Of a stretch of DNA of 64,000 nucleotides, positions 47,691 to 56,174 are shown in pieces. The first letter of the stretch is position 1. Each line of letters begins with the position of its first letter. The notes beneath the pieces are model-generated. The model was not told where the DNA came from. It did no database searches and worked only from the letters and a program-made list of their open reading frames with translations. Source of the DNA: Meandrina meandrites (Eukaryota; Cnidaria; Anthozoa; Scleractinia; Meandrinidae); contig OY855905.1 in assembly GCA_963693305.1 (NCBI GenBank), positions 25,657,937 through 25,721,936 on the forward strand. Reading direction: 5' to 3'. Made by a program: the position numbers and the translations under genes.

Positions 47691-48953
47691 AACCATCACC
47701 AGCTCATTACCCACCTGCCTGAGAGCAAATTCGGACTCATACAAAATTCCTGCATAAATGGTGTAGTCTTGCGCGTTGGCCGCCTCGTTGAGCCTGTAGT
47801 GGAAAACCATCTGCTTCGGGTCGTTGGTCTTGTTATCCTTGTTTTCGCGTAAGTCAAAATAGAGTACTGGGTATAAATCCTTGAAGTTGTTGGGCTGAAG
47901 CTGAACACCGGTGTTGTAGTCGTTTTTGCGGTACCGGTAGTTCTTTAAGTCATTAAGAATGCGCAGTTTGAAGTTTTCGTCGTAGTCCAGCTCCGGATAG
48001 TACTGTGAAGAGCCGTACTGCAACCGACATGTCGCTAGCTTGGCTGAATTATCCCCATCAATGTTAAAGGTGTCAAAGAAGTAGGGGTTTTGAGTCAAGG
48101 CGTCTTTTTTCCTTGACTGTTGAATGAAAATGAAAACATGTTTGGCATCCTTTATACCGGGATTTATCTGCCACTGTCCAAAAGCATCACGTCGGCTACT
48201 GCTGGGTTGGATCATTTCATTAAGGTATGTCCATTTCTGAGGTTTCAAAAAGTTTTCGTTTGCGAGCTTCTGTCCTTCGCTGGTGAAACGCAGCATTGGA
48301 ACCCACAGCTCGAAATTTTTCACCACTATCCTGCGATTGGTGCCATCGTTTTGCCAAATCAGCTCTGCATCCGATTGTAGCTCAATTTCAAACTCCATCT
48401 GCATTGGGGGGAGAAGTTTGTCACTCAGCTCTTCGAAAAATGAGTACCTGTTAAGAGGTATGAGGGTTTCAACTGTAAGACCTGCATGGGCAAGCAAACC
48501 TCTTTGTCTAATTCCAAGGTTAGTGGCAGCGGCGGCCGTTACATTGCTATCCGCTGTATCCAAATACCAAAACTGATCTTTCGCTGCGCTCCTCGCAAAG
48601 TCATCAGAAAAATCCAACAAGTTTTTGATAAATATGAGCTTGTGAATGTTGTCTACGTTGTAAATGTTTTTGCCCGATGATTTTACCACAAGTTTGTTTA
48701 TCAGTGAAAATGAGCCGTTAATGGGCGCTGACCTAGCGTCTGCTGCAACTTGTGCGCCATCCGCGGTTGCCTCGAAAACGAAATCAGCCCGGAAGTAGGC
48801 GTTATACCAGTCAAACCAGTTGTCTCGGTCGGTGAGTGTGAATTTATAGTTTGTTTTTACCTGGTGCTGATTGTTACCCGGGATAGTGATCGGTTTGTCT
48901 AACATGATACGAACATACTCTGTTTTTTCCAAATGCCTGTGGCTTCTGAACAT
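47688..48953 (-). CDS. Major capsid protein (double jelly-roll type)
   Basis: The 421-residue protein lies in the expected capsid position beside penton, protease and ATPase. Segments such as YKFTLTDRDNWFDWYNAYF, FSLINKLVVKSSGKNIY, IPLNRYSFFEELSDKLLPP and MEFEIELQSDAELIW alternate strands in the manner of adintovirus/Polinton hexon-like proteins. At 421 residues it is shorter than many Polinton major capsids. TATATAGG lies 14 nt before the ATG. The fold is inferred from context and sequence pattern; structure prediction would settle it. Confidence 0.85.
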   Translation of the reverse strand: MFRSHRHLEKTEYVRIMLDKPITIPGNNQHQVKTNYKFTLTDRDNWFDWYNAYFRADFVFEATADGAQVAADARSAPINGSFSLINKLVVKSSGKNIYNVDNIHKLIFIKNLLDFSDDFARSAAKDQFWYLDTADSNVTAAAATNLGIRQRGLLAHAGLTVETLIPLNRYSFFEELSDKLLPPMQMEFEIELQSDAELIWQNDGTNRRIVVKNFELWVPMLRFTSEGQKLANENFLKPQKWTYLNEMIQPSSSRRDAFGQWQINPGIKDAKHVFIFIQQSRKKDALTQNPYFFDTFNIDGDNSAKLATCRLQYGSSQYYPELDYDENFKLRILNDLKNYRYRKNDYNTGVQLQPNNFKDLYPVLYFDLRENKDNKTNDPKQMVFHYRLNEAANAQDYTIYAGILYESEFALRQVGNELVMV

Positions 48954-48986
48954 CTTGCGGCCTATATATCTTTTTAAAAAATTATT

Positions 48987-49466
48987 TTAATTTTCCGCTA
49001 TCAATTGGTTTACTTTCAACCTTGCAGCCCGACCCGCATTTAAAATCTGTTGCAACTTTTTCCGTGAATCCCCGCTTAACTGAGTTGCTACCCCGGGGTT
49101 TAGCATCTTCTTCAGTTTTTGTTTCGACTCTGTACTAAGTGTACGCTGCGGGGTCTTTTTACCCTTAGGTTTTACACTTGGGGTCTTTTTACTCTTAGGG
49201 TGTGGAACAGCAACTGAGTTGCTATTTCGCAAAACCGCTTGTATCTTGTCTGCCGCTTTTTCTTCTGCTTTTTCTGCGGCTTTTTTCAGCATTTGCTTTG
49301 AGGCTTCATTTACAGCCTTCTCCAACGTCTGACGGGTGACCTTCTTTTTGAACCGCTTTCCTATATTCATCAGGGTGTCTCTTACAACCCCCGTACCTTT
49401 GTGTCTGTATCTATAGGTTCCCCTCGGCGCGTCATAATATCTCGCCCACTCGCTCGGATGATTCAT
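48987..49466 (-). CDS. Small basic Polinton protein, possible core or DNA-binding protein
   Basis: The ATG at 49466 (MNHPSEWARYYDAPRG) is preferred over the frame's Lys-rich upstream extension, because TATAATA precedes it. The roughly 160 residues are very basic, with an amphipathic helix rich in Ala/Lys/Glu (AVNEASKQMLKKAAEKAEEK), Pro-Lys linkers and two copies of LSxxSxxKLxxxLNxG near the C-terminus. It could condense DNA or bridge to capsid like adenovirus core proteins. No family was recognised. Confidence 0.75.
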   Translation of the reverse strand: MNHPSEWARYYDAPRGTYRYRHKGTGVVRDTLMNIGKRFKKKVTRQTLEKAVNEASKQMLKKAAEKAEEKAADKIQAVLRNSNSVAVPHPKSKKTPSVKPKGKKTPQRTLSTESKQKLKKMLNPGVATQLSGDSRKKLQQILNAGRAARLKVNQLIAEN

Positions 49467-49485
49467 TATTATACTTATGTGTAAA

Positions 49486-50265
49486 TTATTTTTCTTTTTC
49501 TTCTTCAATGATTATGCTTAAAGCCACGTCTTGGTCATTTAGATCTATAATGTTGTTGCGTCCGTCTGTGATTTTGATATTTATCGCATTGATTCTATTT
49601 TTGTTCACCGGGTGCCACAGGAGACGGCGGGGCTCTTTTGAAAAGGGGTAGCTGACGGTGAGTTCAGCGGTTGAAAAAGAGAACATAACGTCGCCCCCGA
49701 TGTTGTCCACAGCCCTTGTAATGAGATCACAATGGACGTAGATCCAGTCGACGCCTCTTGTTATATTTGGTACGTGGTCGCTCCTATTGTTCGCTCCGTC
49801 TATTGTTTTCTTGTCAAAACCCAGCAACGCAGCAAATTCACCTCCACTTAGGTCAAGCTCGTAGCCGTCCTCCAACAAAATGACCGCCCGATACGTTGTG
49901 GTGTGAAAATACAGCTGAAAAATAAACTTGGATTTTTCATCCTTAGGATCCACTCTTCCGATTAGTGCCTGAATGGTGGTGTTGAGACCGTTGTAATCAT
50001 ACATTCCATCCGGAATTGTCACGGTTTTCCAGTTCTCTGTTTTTTTCCGCCATTTGAACTCGTTGTTGTTGTACCGTTTCGCGATGTTGTACCACGAATA
50101 AGACATAGATACCAGCTCATTTAACGCCGCCTTGTACTTTTTGAAGGGTTCTAAAGCGATTGGCGGGTCAAAGTTAATTGTAAAGTCATGTGACTTGCTG
50201 TTGGCGTTGTTTTGTTTGGCCAGCTGCGAGTCGAGCAACAGGTTGAAATGAAAATGGGTTGACAT
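49486..50265 (-). CDS. Minor capsid (penton-type) protein
   Basis: The 259 residues fit the single jelly-roll vertex protein of polintoviruses. SHDFTINFDPPIAL with YKAALNELVSMSYSWYNI near the N-terminus and INIKITDGRNNIIDLNDQDV near the C-terminus are characteristic. It lies next to the major capsid gene, as in related elements. ATATAAG lies 5 nt before the ATG. Confidence 0.88.
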   Translation of the reverse strand: MSTHFHFNLLLDSQLAKQNNANSKSHDFTINFDPPIALEPFKKYKAALNELVSMSYSWYNIAKRYNNNEFKWRKKTENWKTVTIPDGMYDYNGLNTTIQALIGRVDPKDEKSKFIFQLYFHTTTYRAVILLEDGYELDLSGGEFAALLGFDKKTIDGANNRSDHVPNITRGVDWIYVHCDLITRAVDNIGGDVMFSFSTAELTVSYPFSKEPRRLLWHPVNKNRINAINIKITDGRNNIIDLNDQDVALSIIIEEEKEK

Positions 50266-50270
50266 GTTGC

Positions 50271-51161
50271 TTATATAATACTTCCCAAAATTTTGTGGGC
50301 TTCTTTTTGTGTTATTTCCTTTAGCCTTACCAGCAACCCCAACATCTGTTGGACCTGTTTTTTCAGCTTCAGTGAAGTGTTGCCCGCCTGTATAGACGCC
50401 AGGCTTAAGTGTAGCCTTTCAACCAAAGCGTTTGGATCAACACTTCCGCTTCCTTCCATTTCCTTTTCTCTTTCGGGTTCCTGTTCCCAGTCGGGTTCAT
50501 CATCCTGGGTGTGGGGTAACCTTACTGAAGGCTGTTTATTCCCTTTTCTCCTGTCAAGAATTTCATCTCTTGCCTTTTTTATGTCTGCCAATGTGTAGCC
50601 GCGGAATTTTGATTTTGGGCTTTTTACAACATAGTCAGGATTGTCTTTATTTTTTGTTAACATGCTGCTCAGTGTCTGCAGGTCAACCGACTCTGATCCC
50701 TTGATACCCGGTTCTTGTGGTGGCCCCCATTTACTTGGTTTTTCCTCTGGGCTTGCCCCGCTTTCTTCCAGTTCTTCCTCTTCAGCTAAAGGCGGTAACG
50801 GTGTTGATGTTGGCGATGGTGGTGGTGATGATGTTGGTGTTGGTGTTGGTGATGGTGTTGGTGATGGTGTTGGTGTTGGTAGTGGAGTTTCCTCATCCGG
50901 TTTAAAATCTTCGTCGAAGGGGTTATTTAAATCAAACTCATCCATACCATAGTCTGGAACCTCTTCTTTCTCTTCTTTTGGTGCCGTCCCTACTTGGAGT
51001 TTGTCAAGCCGCGATGTGATAGGTTTGAACAAATCCTCACCTGATAGCTGGCCAAACTCTTTATCTATTTTGTTATTTTTTATTGCCGCGAGGATTTTGT
51101 CGTTCTGCTGCTCAACTTCAGCCTTTTCGCTGACAAGTTTTTGCCACTTCTTCATGGACAT
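50271..51161 (-). CDS. Proline-rich Polinton structural protein
   Basis: The 296-residue protein has an N-terminal helical region, an acidic part, a Pro/Thr/Ser linker of alternating TP and SP dipeptides at about 95-125, and a C-terminal helical domain ending KLKKQVQQMLGLLVRLKEI. No catalytic motif is visible. Its 5' end is divergent from the ATPase, with only 29 bp between ATGs and one shared TATATATA box. It is perhaps a virion scaffold or cement protein (inference). Confidence 0.75.
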   Translation of the reverse strand: MSMKKWQKLVSEKAEVEQQNDKILAAIKNNKIDKEFGQLSGEDLFKPITSRLDKLQVGTAPKEEKEEVPDYGMDEFDLNNPFDEDFKPDEETPLPTPTPSPTPSPTPTPTSSPPPSPTSTPLPPLAEEEELEESGASPEEKPSKWGPPQEPGIKGSESVDLQTLSSMLTKNKDNPDYVVKSPKSKFRGYTLADIKKARDEILDRRKGNKQPSVRLPHTQDDEPDWEQEPEREKEMEGSGSVDPNALVERLHLSLASIQAGNTSLKLKKQVQQMLGLLVRLKEITQKEAHKILGSII

Positions 51162-51190
51162 ATTTTTGCCGTATATATAACAGAAAAAAA

Positions 51191-51823
51191 ATGAAAATTC
51201 CCAATTACGACCCCAGTTTGACTACAAAAAGTAATTACAAACAAGGCCACCCTTGTATGCCAGCAGATACCTTTCGGATGCTTATTTGCGGGCCAAGCAA
51301 CTCTGGTAAGACAAATATTCTCATGCATATGCTTTACAGGCTGTTGGTCTACGACAAAATTTACCTTTGCGCTAAGAACCTGCATCAAGACAAGTACCAA
51401 TATATGATTGATGATTTCGACACAAGAGTCAATCCTGTGGCTGGCTATAATGTTATTGAAGGCGCCAACGATGTTATTCCTTTGGAAACGCTGTCCACTG
51501 ACAATCAAAAGATTGTAATTTTCGATGACATGGTTTGTGAAAGCAACCAAAACGACATTATCGATTATTTTATCAACGGTCGCCACCGCAATTGCAGCGT
51601 CATTTATCTTTCTCAAAGCTATTTTAAGGTCCCCAAAAACATCCGAGATAATTGTAGCCACTTTTGCATTTTCAACTTTCTTCCCAAAGAAAATAACCGT
51701 ATTGCCGATGAATTGGGAATTGACAGAGAGCTGCTTGAAAGGGCTACCGATGCTAAATATTCTTTTTTATACCACGACAAACCAAAAAAAACCACACTTA
51801 AAAATTTTGACGAAAATATATAG
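51191..51823 (+). CDS. FtsK/HerA-type genome-packaging ATPase
   Basis: The 210-residue ATPase carries Walker A GPSNSGKT (34-41), Walker B KIVIFDDM (about 109-116) and a sensor-like [10 protein letters not shown]. This is the A32-type packaging ATPase family of Polintons, adenovirus-like and nucleocytoplasmic viruses. It would translocate the genome into the capsid. Only 2 bp separate it from the fibre gene, and a TATATA box falls inside its own last codons. Confidence 0.93.
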   Translation: MKIPNYDPSLTTKSNYKQGHPCMPADTFRMLICGPSNSGKTNILMHMLYRLLVYDKIYLCAKNLHQDKYQYMIDDFDTRVNPVAGYNVIEGANDVIPLETLSTDNQKIVIFDDMVCESNQNDIIDYFINGRHRNCSVIYLSQSYFKVPKNIRDNCSHFCIFNFLPKENNRIADELGIDRELLERATDAKYSFLYHDKPKKTTLKNFDENI

Positions 51824-51825
51824 AG

Positions 51826-53532
51826 ATGGGGTTTATTAACGGTGCGACGGGTGCAACTCAAACACATGAAGAGTCTACTTCAATCCGAGGGGAAGCCGGC
51901 CCTGCCGGCCCTGCTGGTCCGACTGGCGCAACTGGAGCGCGTGGCCCTAAAGGTGAAAAAGGTGATAAGGGAAATACTGGCCCACAAGGTCCTAAAGGAG
52001 ATAAAGGTGATGCTGGAGAAAAAGGAATAAAAGGTGATACGGGCTCACAAGGACCGACCGGACCTGCTGGCCCTGCGGGAGCAACGGGACCTACGGGACC
52101 AACCGGAGCTACAGGACCCGTGGGACCCACTGGAGCAACTGGACCTGCGGGTTCGAAAGGAGCTATGGGGGATAAAGGTGAAAAAGGTGAAAAGGGTGAT
52201 AGTGGGGATGTGTCATCAGCTAGCGTTACTGGTGACATTGTCATGAACGACCATGCAATCAAACAGCTCGCAAATCCTGTCGGCGATCAAGATGCTGTCA
52301 ATCTCACTTCAATGAAAAAATATGTGGGCTCCTCTGCAATTACAACTGGGCACGCCCATAAAAAGAATGACTTAGGTTTTTTAACCCAAAGGGTTGGTGT
52401 TTCAGCTGTAAACAATATTTCTTCTGTTACCGTTGAAGACTTTACATCCAACCTTCACAGTGTCAATAAAAAGGCTTACACTTTTAACATTATAAAAACA
52501 AGTGACAATTCTTTCAACTCGCGTTTGGCGTTGAATAAAACATCTCTAAAGGAAGGAGAGTACACTATATCTGTTGAGTTCTTTTACCCTAAAAACAAAA
52601 ACGACCAAAACTGGTTTCTTAACCCTTTAAACAAGTTGGCCTCCAGTACTATTACCTACCACACCAAACGCTTTGCCACCCATAACCCTCCGTATATGAG
52701 GATCATTTTTAATACTTACAAATTAAAAGATAAGAATGACGACACTATCTATTTTGACATTTTAAATCCGGGTTATGATGGTTCAGCACCTAGTGAAAAG
52801 GCCGCTTTAATCATTTACGGTGTAAAGGGGTATCAATCAGATATAGACGGAATTATTTACGATGATGTTTTCTTTCTCGCTTCCGACGGCGATTTTACTC
52901 TACAAACAAATTTAGATATGAACTTTTTTCAAATAAAAAATTATGATCCAGGCTTCGTAACAGACAGCGATACAATCAAGTTAGAAAAAGATTTAGATCT
53001 TAACGGTAATGCGTTAAAGAATTTCCGACTTCCAGGCTTCGCAACAGACAGCGATACAATCAAATTACAAAAAGATTTAGATCTTAACGGTTATTCCTTA
53101 AAGAATTTCCAACCTAGAATAGTAATAACTGGCGAATGGAACTCGGATGAAAATGTTACTGGTAATAGAACTTTTGTTAAATTCGGTAATAACCTTCGTG
53201 TGATGGCGCCATTTCCTTGCTTACTCGATGGTATCTCAGCTTTAATTATTGAAAATAAGGGTGCCTCTAGAACTTATGAAAGAATAGGTTTTAATTTTAC
53301 TTTACCTCGCGGTTTATATAGTGACAGACCATTTACAAGCGTACGTAATGCTAGTGGTTTAAAATACCAATATGCGGAGCCCCGTTATGGCGGTGAAAGA
53401 AAAAAAATAGACCCGGGAGACTATTTTGGGGTTTATTTATCTCAACACGACCACTTAGATAGAGGCCTATCTAATACAAAACAGGTATTAGTAAGTTTAA
53501 TTTTAATAGACGATTTTTCTTTTAAGAAGTAA
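51826..53532 (+). CDS. Collagen-like fibre protein
   Basis: The 568-residue protein has about 40 Gly-X-Y triplets at residues 25-135 ([19 protein letters not shown]...), a stalk with [20 protein letters not shown], duplicated DSDTIKLxKDLDLNGxxLKNF units near 380-430, and a globular C-terminus. It looks like a trimeric surface fibre for attachment. The ANPVGD(Q/K)DAVN stalk motif also occurs in the 554-residue protein at 61095-62759, linking the two viral blocks. The antisense strand is also open across the collagen part, an artefact of the repeat. Confidence 0.85.
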   Translation: MGFINGATGATQTHEESTSIRGEAGPAGPAGPTGATGARGPKGEKGDKGNTGPQGPKGDKGDAGEKGIKGDTGSQGPTGPAGPAGATGPTGPTGATGPVGPTGATGPAGSKGAMGDKGEKGEKGDSGDVSSASVTGDIVMNDHAIKQLANPVGDQDAVNLTSMKKYVGSSAITTGHAHKKNDLGFLTQRVGVSAVNNISSVTVEDFTSNLHSVNKKAYTFNIIKTSDNSFNSRLALNKTSLKEGEYTISVEFFYPKNKNDQNWFLNPLNKLASSTITYHTKRFATHNPPYMRIIFNTYKLKDKNDDTIYFDILNPGYDGSAPSEKAALIIYGVKGYQSDIDGIIYDDVFFLASDGDFTLQTNLDMNFFQIKNYDPGFVTDSDTIKLEKDLDLNGNALKNFRLPGFATDSDTIKLQKDLDLNGYSLKNFQPRIVITGEWNSDENVTGNRTFVKFGNNLRVMAPFPCLLDGISALIIENKGASRTYERIGFNFTLPRGLYSDRPFTSVRNASGLKYQYAEPRYGGERKKIDPGDYFGVYLSQHDHLDRGLSNTKQVLVSLILIDDFSFKK

Positions 53533-53570
53533 GTTTGCCGACGTGTAACCATGCATGTAGTTTTTCCTGT

Positions 53571-53681
53571 CTCGTGTTATTGGCACGTGTACAGAACGTT
53601 CTAGAGACAAGTTTCACGTGTTTTGGCTCGTGTTATTGGCACGTGACAGAACGTTCTAGAGAGAAGTTTCACGTGTTTTGA
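53571..53681. promoter_or_regulatory. Duplicated 55-bp unit with E-boxes and heat-shock-like elements
   Basis: Two units (53571-53626 and 53627-53681) each contain two CACGTG palindromes (53584, 53615, 53640, 53670) and one GAACGTTCTAGA (53594-53605, 53649-53660). The latter matches nGAAnnTTCnnGA, close to a heat-shock-factor site. They lie in the 756-bp gap between the fibre gene and the right-end minus-strand genes. A regulatory role is inference. Confidence 0.55.
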
Positions 53682-53965
53682 TTGACATGCTTGGCGAAGC
53701 GTGAAAGCCTGTTGCTTTATTAGTACAACACACTTAAAATCTATTCAGTTGCTTCATCTTCTAGCGAGTAGACAGTTCTTGTCGTTTGGTTAGAACAAAA
53801 AAAAAAAAAAATGAACAAGACGCGGTTTAATCTTGGGAAGCTGTGAGATGCGTTCGTGAATGCTTCAAACGGGAGTGAAGAGGTTAAATCGCTATTCGAA
53901 GAGTTGCTAAGATTTACGCTGAACTACGCTGACTGAAGAACTGTTGATTCAAAACAATAGAAATG

Positions 53966-54082
53966 GGTTACGCCGTAACCGAATTTTTAGCATTAATTAG
54001 AATAACAACAAAGATGGGTTACGCCGTAACCGAATTTTAAGCATTAATTAGACTAACAATAGAAATGGGTTACGCCGTAACC
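53966..54082. repeat. Three 51-bp direct repeats with GGTTACGCCGTAACC
   Basis: GGTTACGCCGTAACC, a palindrome around one central base, occurs at 53966, 54017 and 54068, exactly 51 bp apart, each followed by GAATTTT. A different palindrome, GTCCCACGCCGTGGGAC, follows at 54104-54120. The spacing recalls iterons or protein-binding arrays. Each copy is preceded by ATG in an open frame of 8-25 codons, probably by chance. Confidence 0.75.
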
Positions 54083-54288
54083 GAATTTTTATTTGGTGTG
54101 TGTGTCCCACGCCGTGGGACTTATGCAAATCAGCAGCTTCTATCTTGTTTCCATTGTTGTGGACCGACACAGCTGTGTCGTGACGTCATGTTGTAGTTTT
54201 ATAAAATTTATAATCAACTTGAATAAAATTAATTCATTTTACACTCTTGTTGTGTTTCTGTCTTACAACCCCTTTGCTTACCTGTTCC

Positions 54289-54753
54289 TTAAAACAGGGA
54301 AACCCCCGCTTCGACTAGAAAAATATTAGTTTCCGGTCTTTCTGAGAAAAGGTCACGCAACGGCTCCGCATGGAAAGATTTCTGGAAACACTCATCATAA
54401 TCTTCTGCGTCATAATATGGATAGCCGAGATAGTGCCTTTCTCCATTTCTGTGGCATAGATTACAGAGATCATTCAGTCCGCATCTTCCGTCACATTTAT
54501 AACAGAACAAGACCCTTACAATTTGTTCATTGTGTTCGCAAAATGGTGCTATCAGGATTGATTCATTAACTTCATCCCAGCCTAGAGCTTTTCGCTGTCT
54601 GAGCTTCATTGAAGTGTGCGCTTTGTTGATTTCTTTTCTGACGTCGTCCCAGCCGAGCATTTTACGTTGCCAGAGTTTAATTTTTACATACTCCTTGCGG
54701 ATTTTTTCTCCAAGTTCTTGTGGAAGTGCTTGTATCAGTTCTAATGTGTCCAT
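54289..54753 (-). CDS. Cysteine-rich Polinton protein of unknown function
   Basis: The 154 residues begin MDTLELIQALPQELGEKI, resembling the short F-box-like openings (ALPxEL) of some large-virus proteins. An internal repeat follows (KLWQRKMLGWDDVRKEI / KLRQRKALGWDEVNESI). Then comes a Cys/His cluster, CYKCDGRCGLNDLCNLCHRNGERH, that probably binds zinc. No TATATA box lies upstream, unlike the structural genes. It may manipulate the host (inference). Confidence 0.7.
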   Translation of the reverse strand: MDTLELIQALPQELGEKIRKEYVKIKLWQRKMLGWDDVRKEINKAHTSMKLRQRKALGWDEVNESILIAPFCEHNEQIVRVLFCYKCDGRCGLNDLCNLCHRNGERHYLGYPYYDAEDYDECFQKSFHAEPLRDLFSERPETNIFLVEAGVSLF

Positions 54754-54793
54754 CTCTTCTTGTTACTTATTTACCTGCTGTTAACCTGTTTAT

Positions 54794-55291
54794 TCACTTT
54801 GTTTGCGTTTCTTTAAATTGCAGCCCACCGTCTTCGAAAAAAACTTTATCTATGAAGCTTATTAGCTGTTTATTGTCTCTGTCCGCTTTGTCCCGCAGGT
54901 ATTCTGCCCATGCTTCATCCGTGTATGGGATGCATTGGTTTAGGGTCTTCTTGATTTTCATTCCATCGATATACACATAGGGGTCTTCTTGATATTTTTT
55001 TATTTCTTCTTCGAACTTTTTCGCTGCTTCCGCCATTATCTCAGCCAGTTTTTTATTTAAAAGCTTTTGCATGTGTGAGTGACATTTACAGCCCGCTGCT
55101 TTTGTCCAAATGGTGGCAAAAAATACACAGCATAAATATACCTGTGCAAAATGCTTGTGTCGGTCCACATGCTCGTGTGCGCTATCAAAGACCTTTCTTC
55201 CCCCTCTTGGGTAAATGATGTCAAACTTATTACGGCTCAAGCTGTGGAAGCTATTCTTGATGCTTCTGAATATCTTGATAGTAATCATCAT
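54794..55291 (-). CDS. Polinton right-end protein of unknown function
   Basis: The frame of 165 codons begins with a region that may be non-coding. An internal ATG (MQKLLNKKLAEIMAEAAKKF) would give about 92 residues of charged helix and a short conserved-looking tail (DEAWAEYLRDKADRD). A Cys/His stretch (CKCHSH) precedes it. The start is undecided. No homologue was recognised. Confidence 0.55.
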   Translation of the reverse strand: MMITIKIFRSIKNSFHSLSRNKFDIIYPRGGRKVFDSAHEHVDRHKHFAQVYLCCVFFATIWTKAAGCKCHSHMQKLLNKKLAEIMAEAAKKFEEEIKKYQEDPYVYIDGMKIKKTLNQCIPYTDEAWAEYLRDKADRDNKQLISFIDKVFFEDGGLQFKETQTK

Positions 55292-55305
55292 CCTGAATTT
55301 GCAGG

Positions 55306-55698
55306 TTAAAACTTCAAACTTTTCTTTATTATGTACTCCACCTGGTCCTGGCTAAACTCATTTGCCATTATTCTGCGGCACAGCTGCGGCGTCATGATTG
55401 GTGTTTCGTAAACCGGCTCTCCTGATCCCGTCAAATCGTACTCTTCCATGTCTGTTAAGTCGTATGTTTCTTCTTCCTCACTTGTTTCTTCGGGTTGTAT
55501 CAGGGTGTTCTTTAAATCTTGCGGGCTCATTTTTTTCATTGCTGTGAGCAGCTCGTCTGAAATGTGTATTGGTGGGTCTATAATTTGTCCTTTTTCCGGT
55601 TCTCCGATAAATAATGTATGTTGGGTTGTCAGTCTGTTTTTGGGGGTTTTGGTTTTTTTTCGACTTTGGTTAAGGAGTCCTTTTCTTCCACGTCCCAT
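55306..55698 (-). CDS. Polinton right-end small protein
   Basis: The 130 residues have a basic N-terminus (MGRGRKGLLNQSRKKTK), an acidic middle (EETSEEEETYDLTDMEEYDLTG) and a short C-terminal helix. The ATG lies 7 nt inside the right terminal repeat border, so its promoter must be the terminal repeat itself. It may be an early regulatory protein (inference). Confidence 0.6.
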   Translation of the reverse strand: MGRGRKGLLNQSRKKTKTPKNRLTTQHTLFIGEPEKGQIIDPPIHISDELLTAMKKMSPQDLKNTLIQPEETSEEEETYDLTDMEEYDLTGSGEPVYETPIMTPQLCRRIMANEFSQDQVEYIIKKSLKF

Positions 55699-55705
55699 TG
55701 TTGTT

Positions 55706-55986
55706 TACTTCACTGTTGTGTTCCTCTAAATAGACGTTCCGCGGCTCGTTTGTTTATTCGGTTTTGTTCTTTTCTTCCAAGTAGTAATATCGGAATCTGA
55801 CTAAAACTACCGAGCAGCTCCCACATAATTTTACCTCTTTCCGTGCGTACTACTCAGGGACTTTATCAAGGCACGCGAGCTTTTGTGAGCGTGGTTTGAT
55901 AAAGGCCCTTAGTAGTACACACGGAAAGAGGTAAAATTATGTGGGTGCGCCCGAGGTGGTTTTAGTCAGATTCCGATATTACTACT
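55706..55986. repeat. Polinton right terminal inverted repeat
   Basis: Exact inverse of 38275-38555, ending GATATTACTACT, followed by GCGAT. It contains the same 208-bp internal palindrome (55779-55986). Confidence 0.93.
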
Positions 55987-56174
55987 GCGATAGATCGATA
56001 GTGCTGTTTGAAAGTAAAACATGCAGTAGGTATGAAGGGCCGGAATCAAGACAATTCAGTTTTTCCAAAATATTTTTATTTTTGATTTTGAGGATTTTCA
56101 AAAAATATTGATTTTTGAAAAATAATATTTTTTGAAAAAACTGGCTTAAAGATTTTAATTATTAAATATAATCA

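Larger units (their letters stand above)
38596..51838. promoter_or_regulatory. Start-proximal TATATA boxes of the Polinton
   Basis: TATATA or a one-base variant lies 1-20 nt upstream of the start of POLB (38601), 43607, 44611, 45497, 46089, 46458, 47573 (ATATAAG), 48953, 49466 (TATAATA), 50265, 51161, 51191 and 51826. The typical form on the coding strand is TATATAAG or TATATAC close to ATG. Two boxes are shared by divergent pairs (42589-43578/43607 and 51161/51191). Genes 54289, 54794 and 55306 lack it. Confidence 0.7.
38275..55986. mobile_element. Complete Polinton/Maverick (polintovirus-type) element
   Basis: The 17,712-bp unit is bounded by 281-bp terminal inverted repeats beginning AGTAGTAATATC, and GCGAT is found immediately outside both ends (38270-38274, 55987-55991). 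It has the full Polinton set: protein-primed DNA polymerase B, rve integrase, adenovirus-type protease, FtsK/HerA-type packaging ATPase, double and single jelly-roll capsid proteins. It also carries PLA2, a collagen-like fibre and small structural genes. The integrase and both replication ends are intact and no main ORF is broken, so the copy is recent. Gene order from the left is POLB(+), INT(-), one unknown (+), a long minus-strand structural block, then ATPase and fibre (+), a non-coding region, and three minus-strand genes. Confidence 0.95.

Noticed and set aside
51858..52262. 134-codon antisense ORF rich in Gly/Pro
   Set aside because: It is the complement of the collagen-like repeat of the fibre gene; GGN/CCN codons keep the other strand open.
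53966..54082. CRISPR-like array
   Set aside because: There are three repeats with near-identical, not unique, spacers, in an animal genome; it is an iteron-like array at most.
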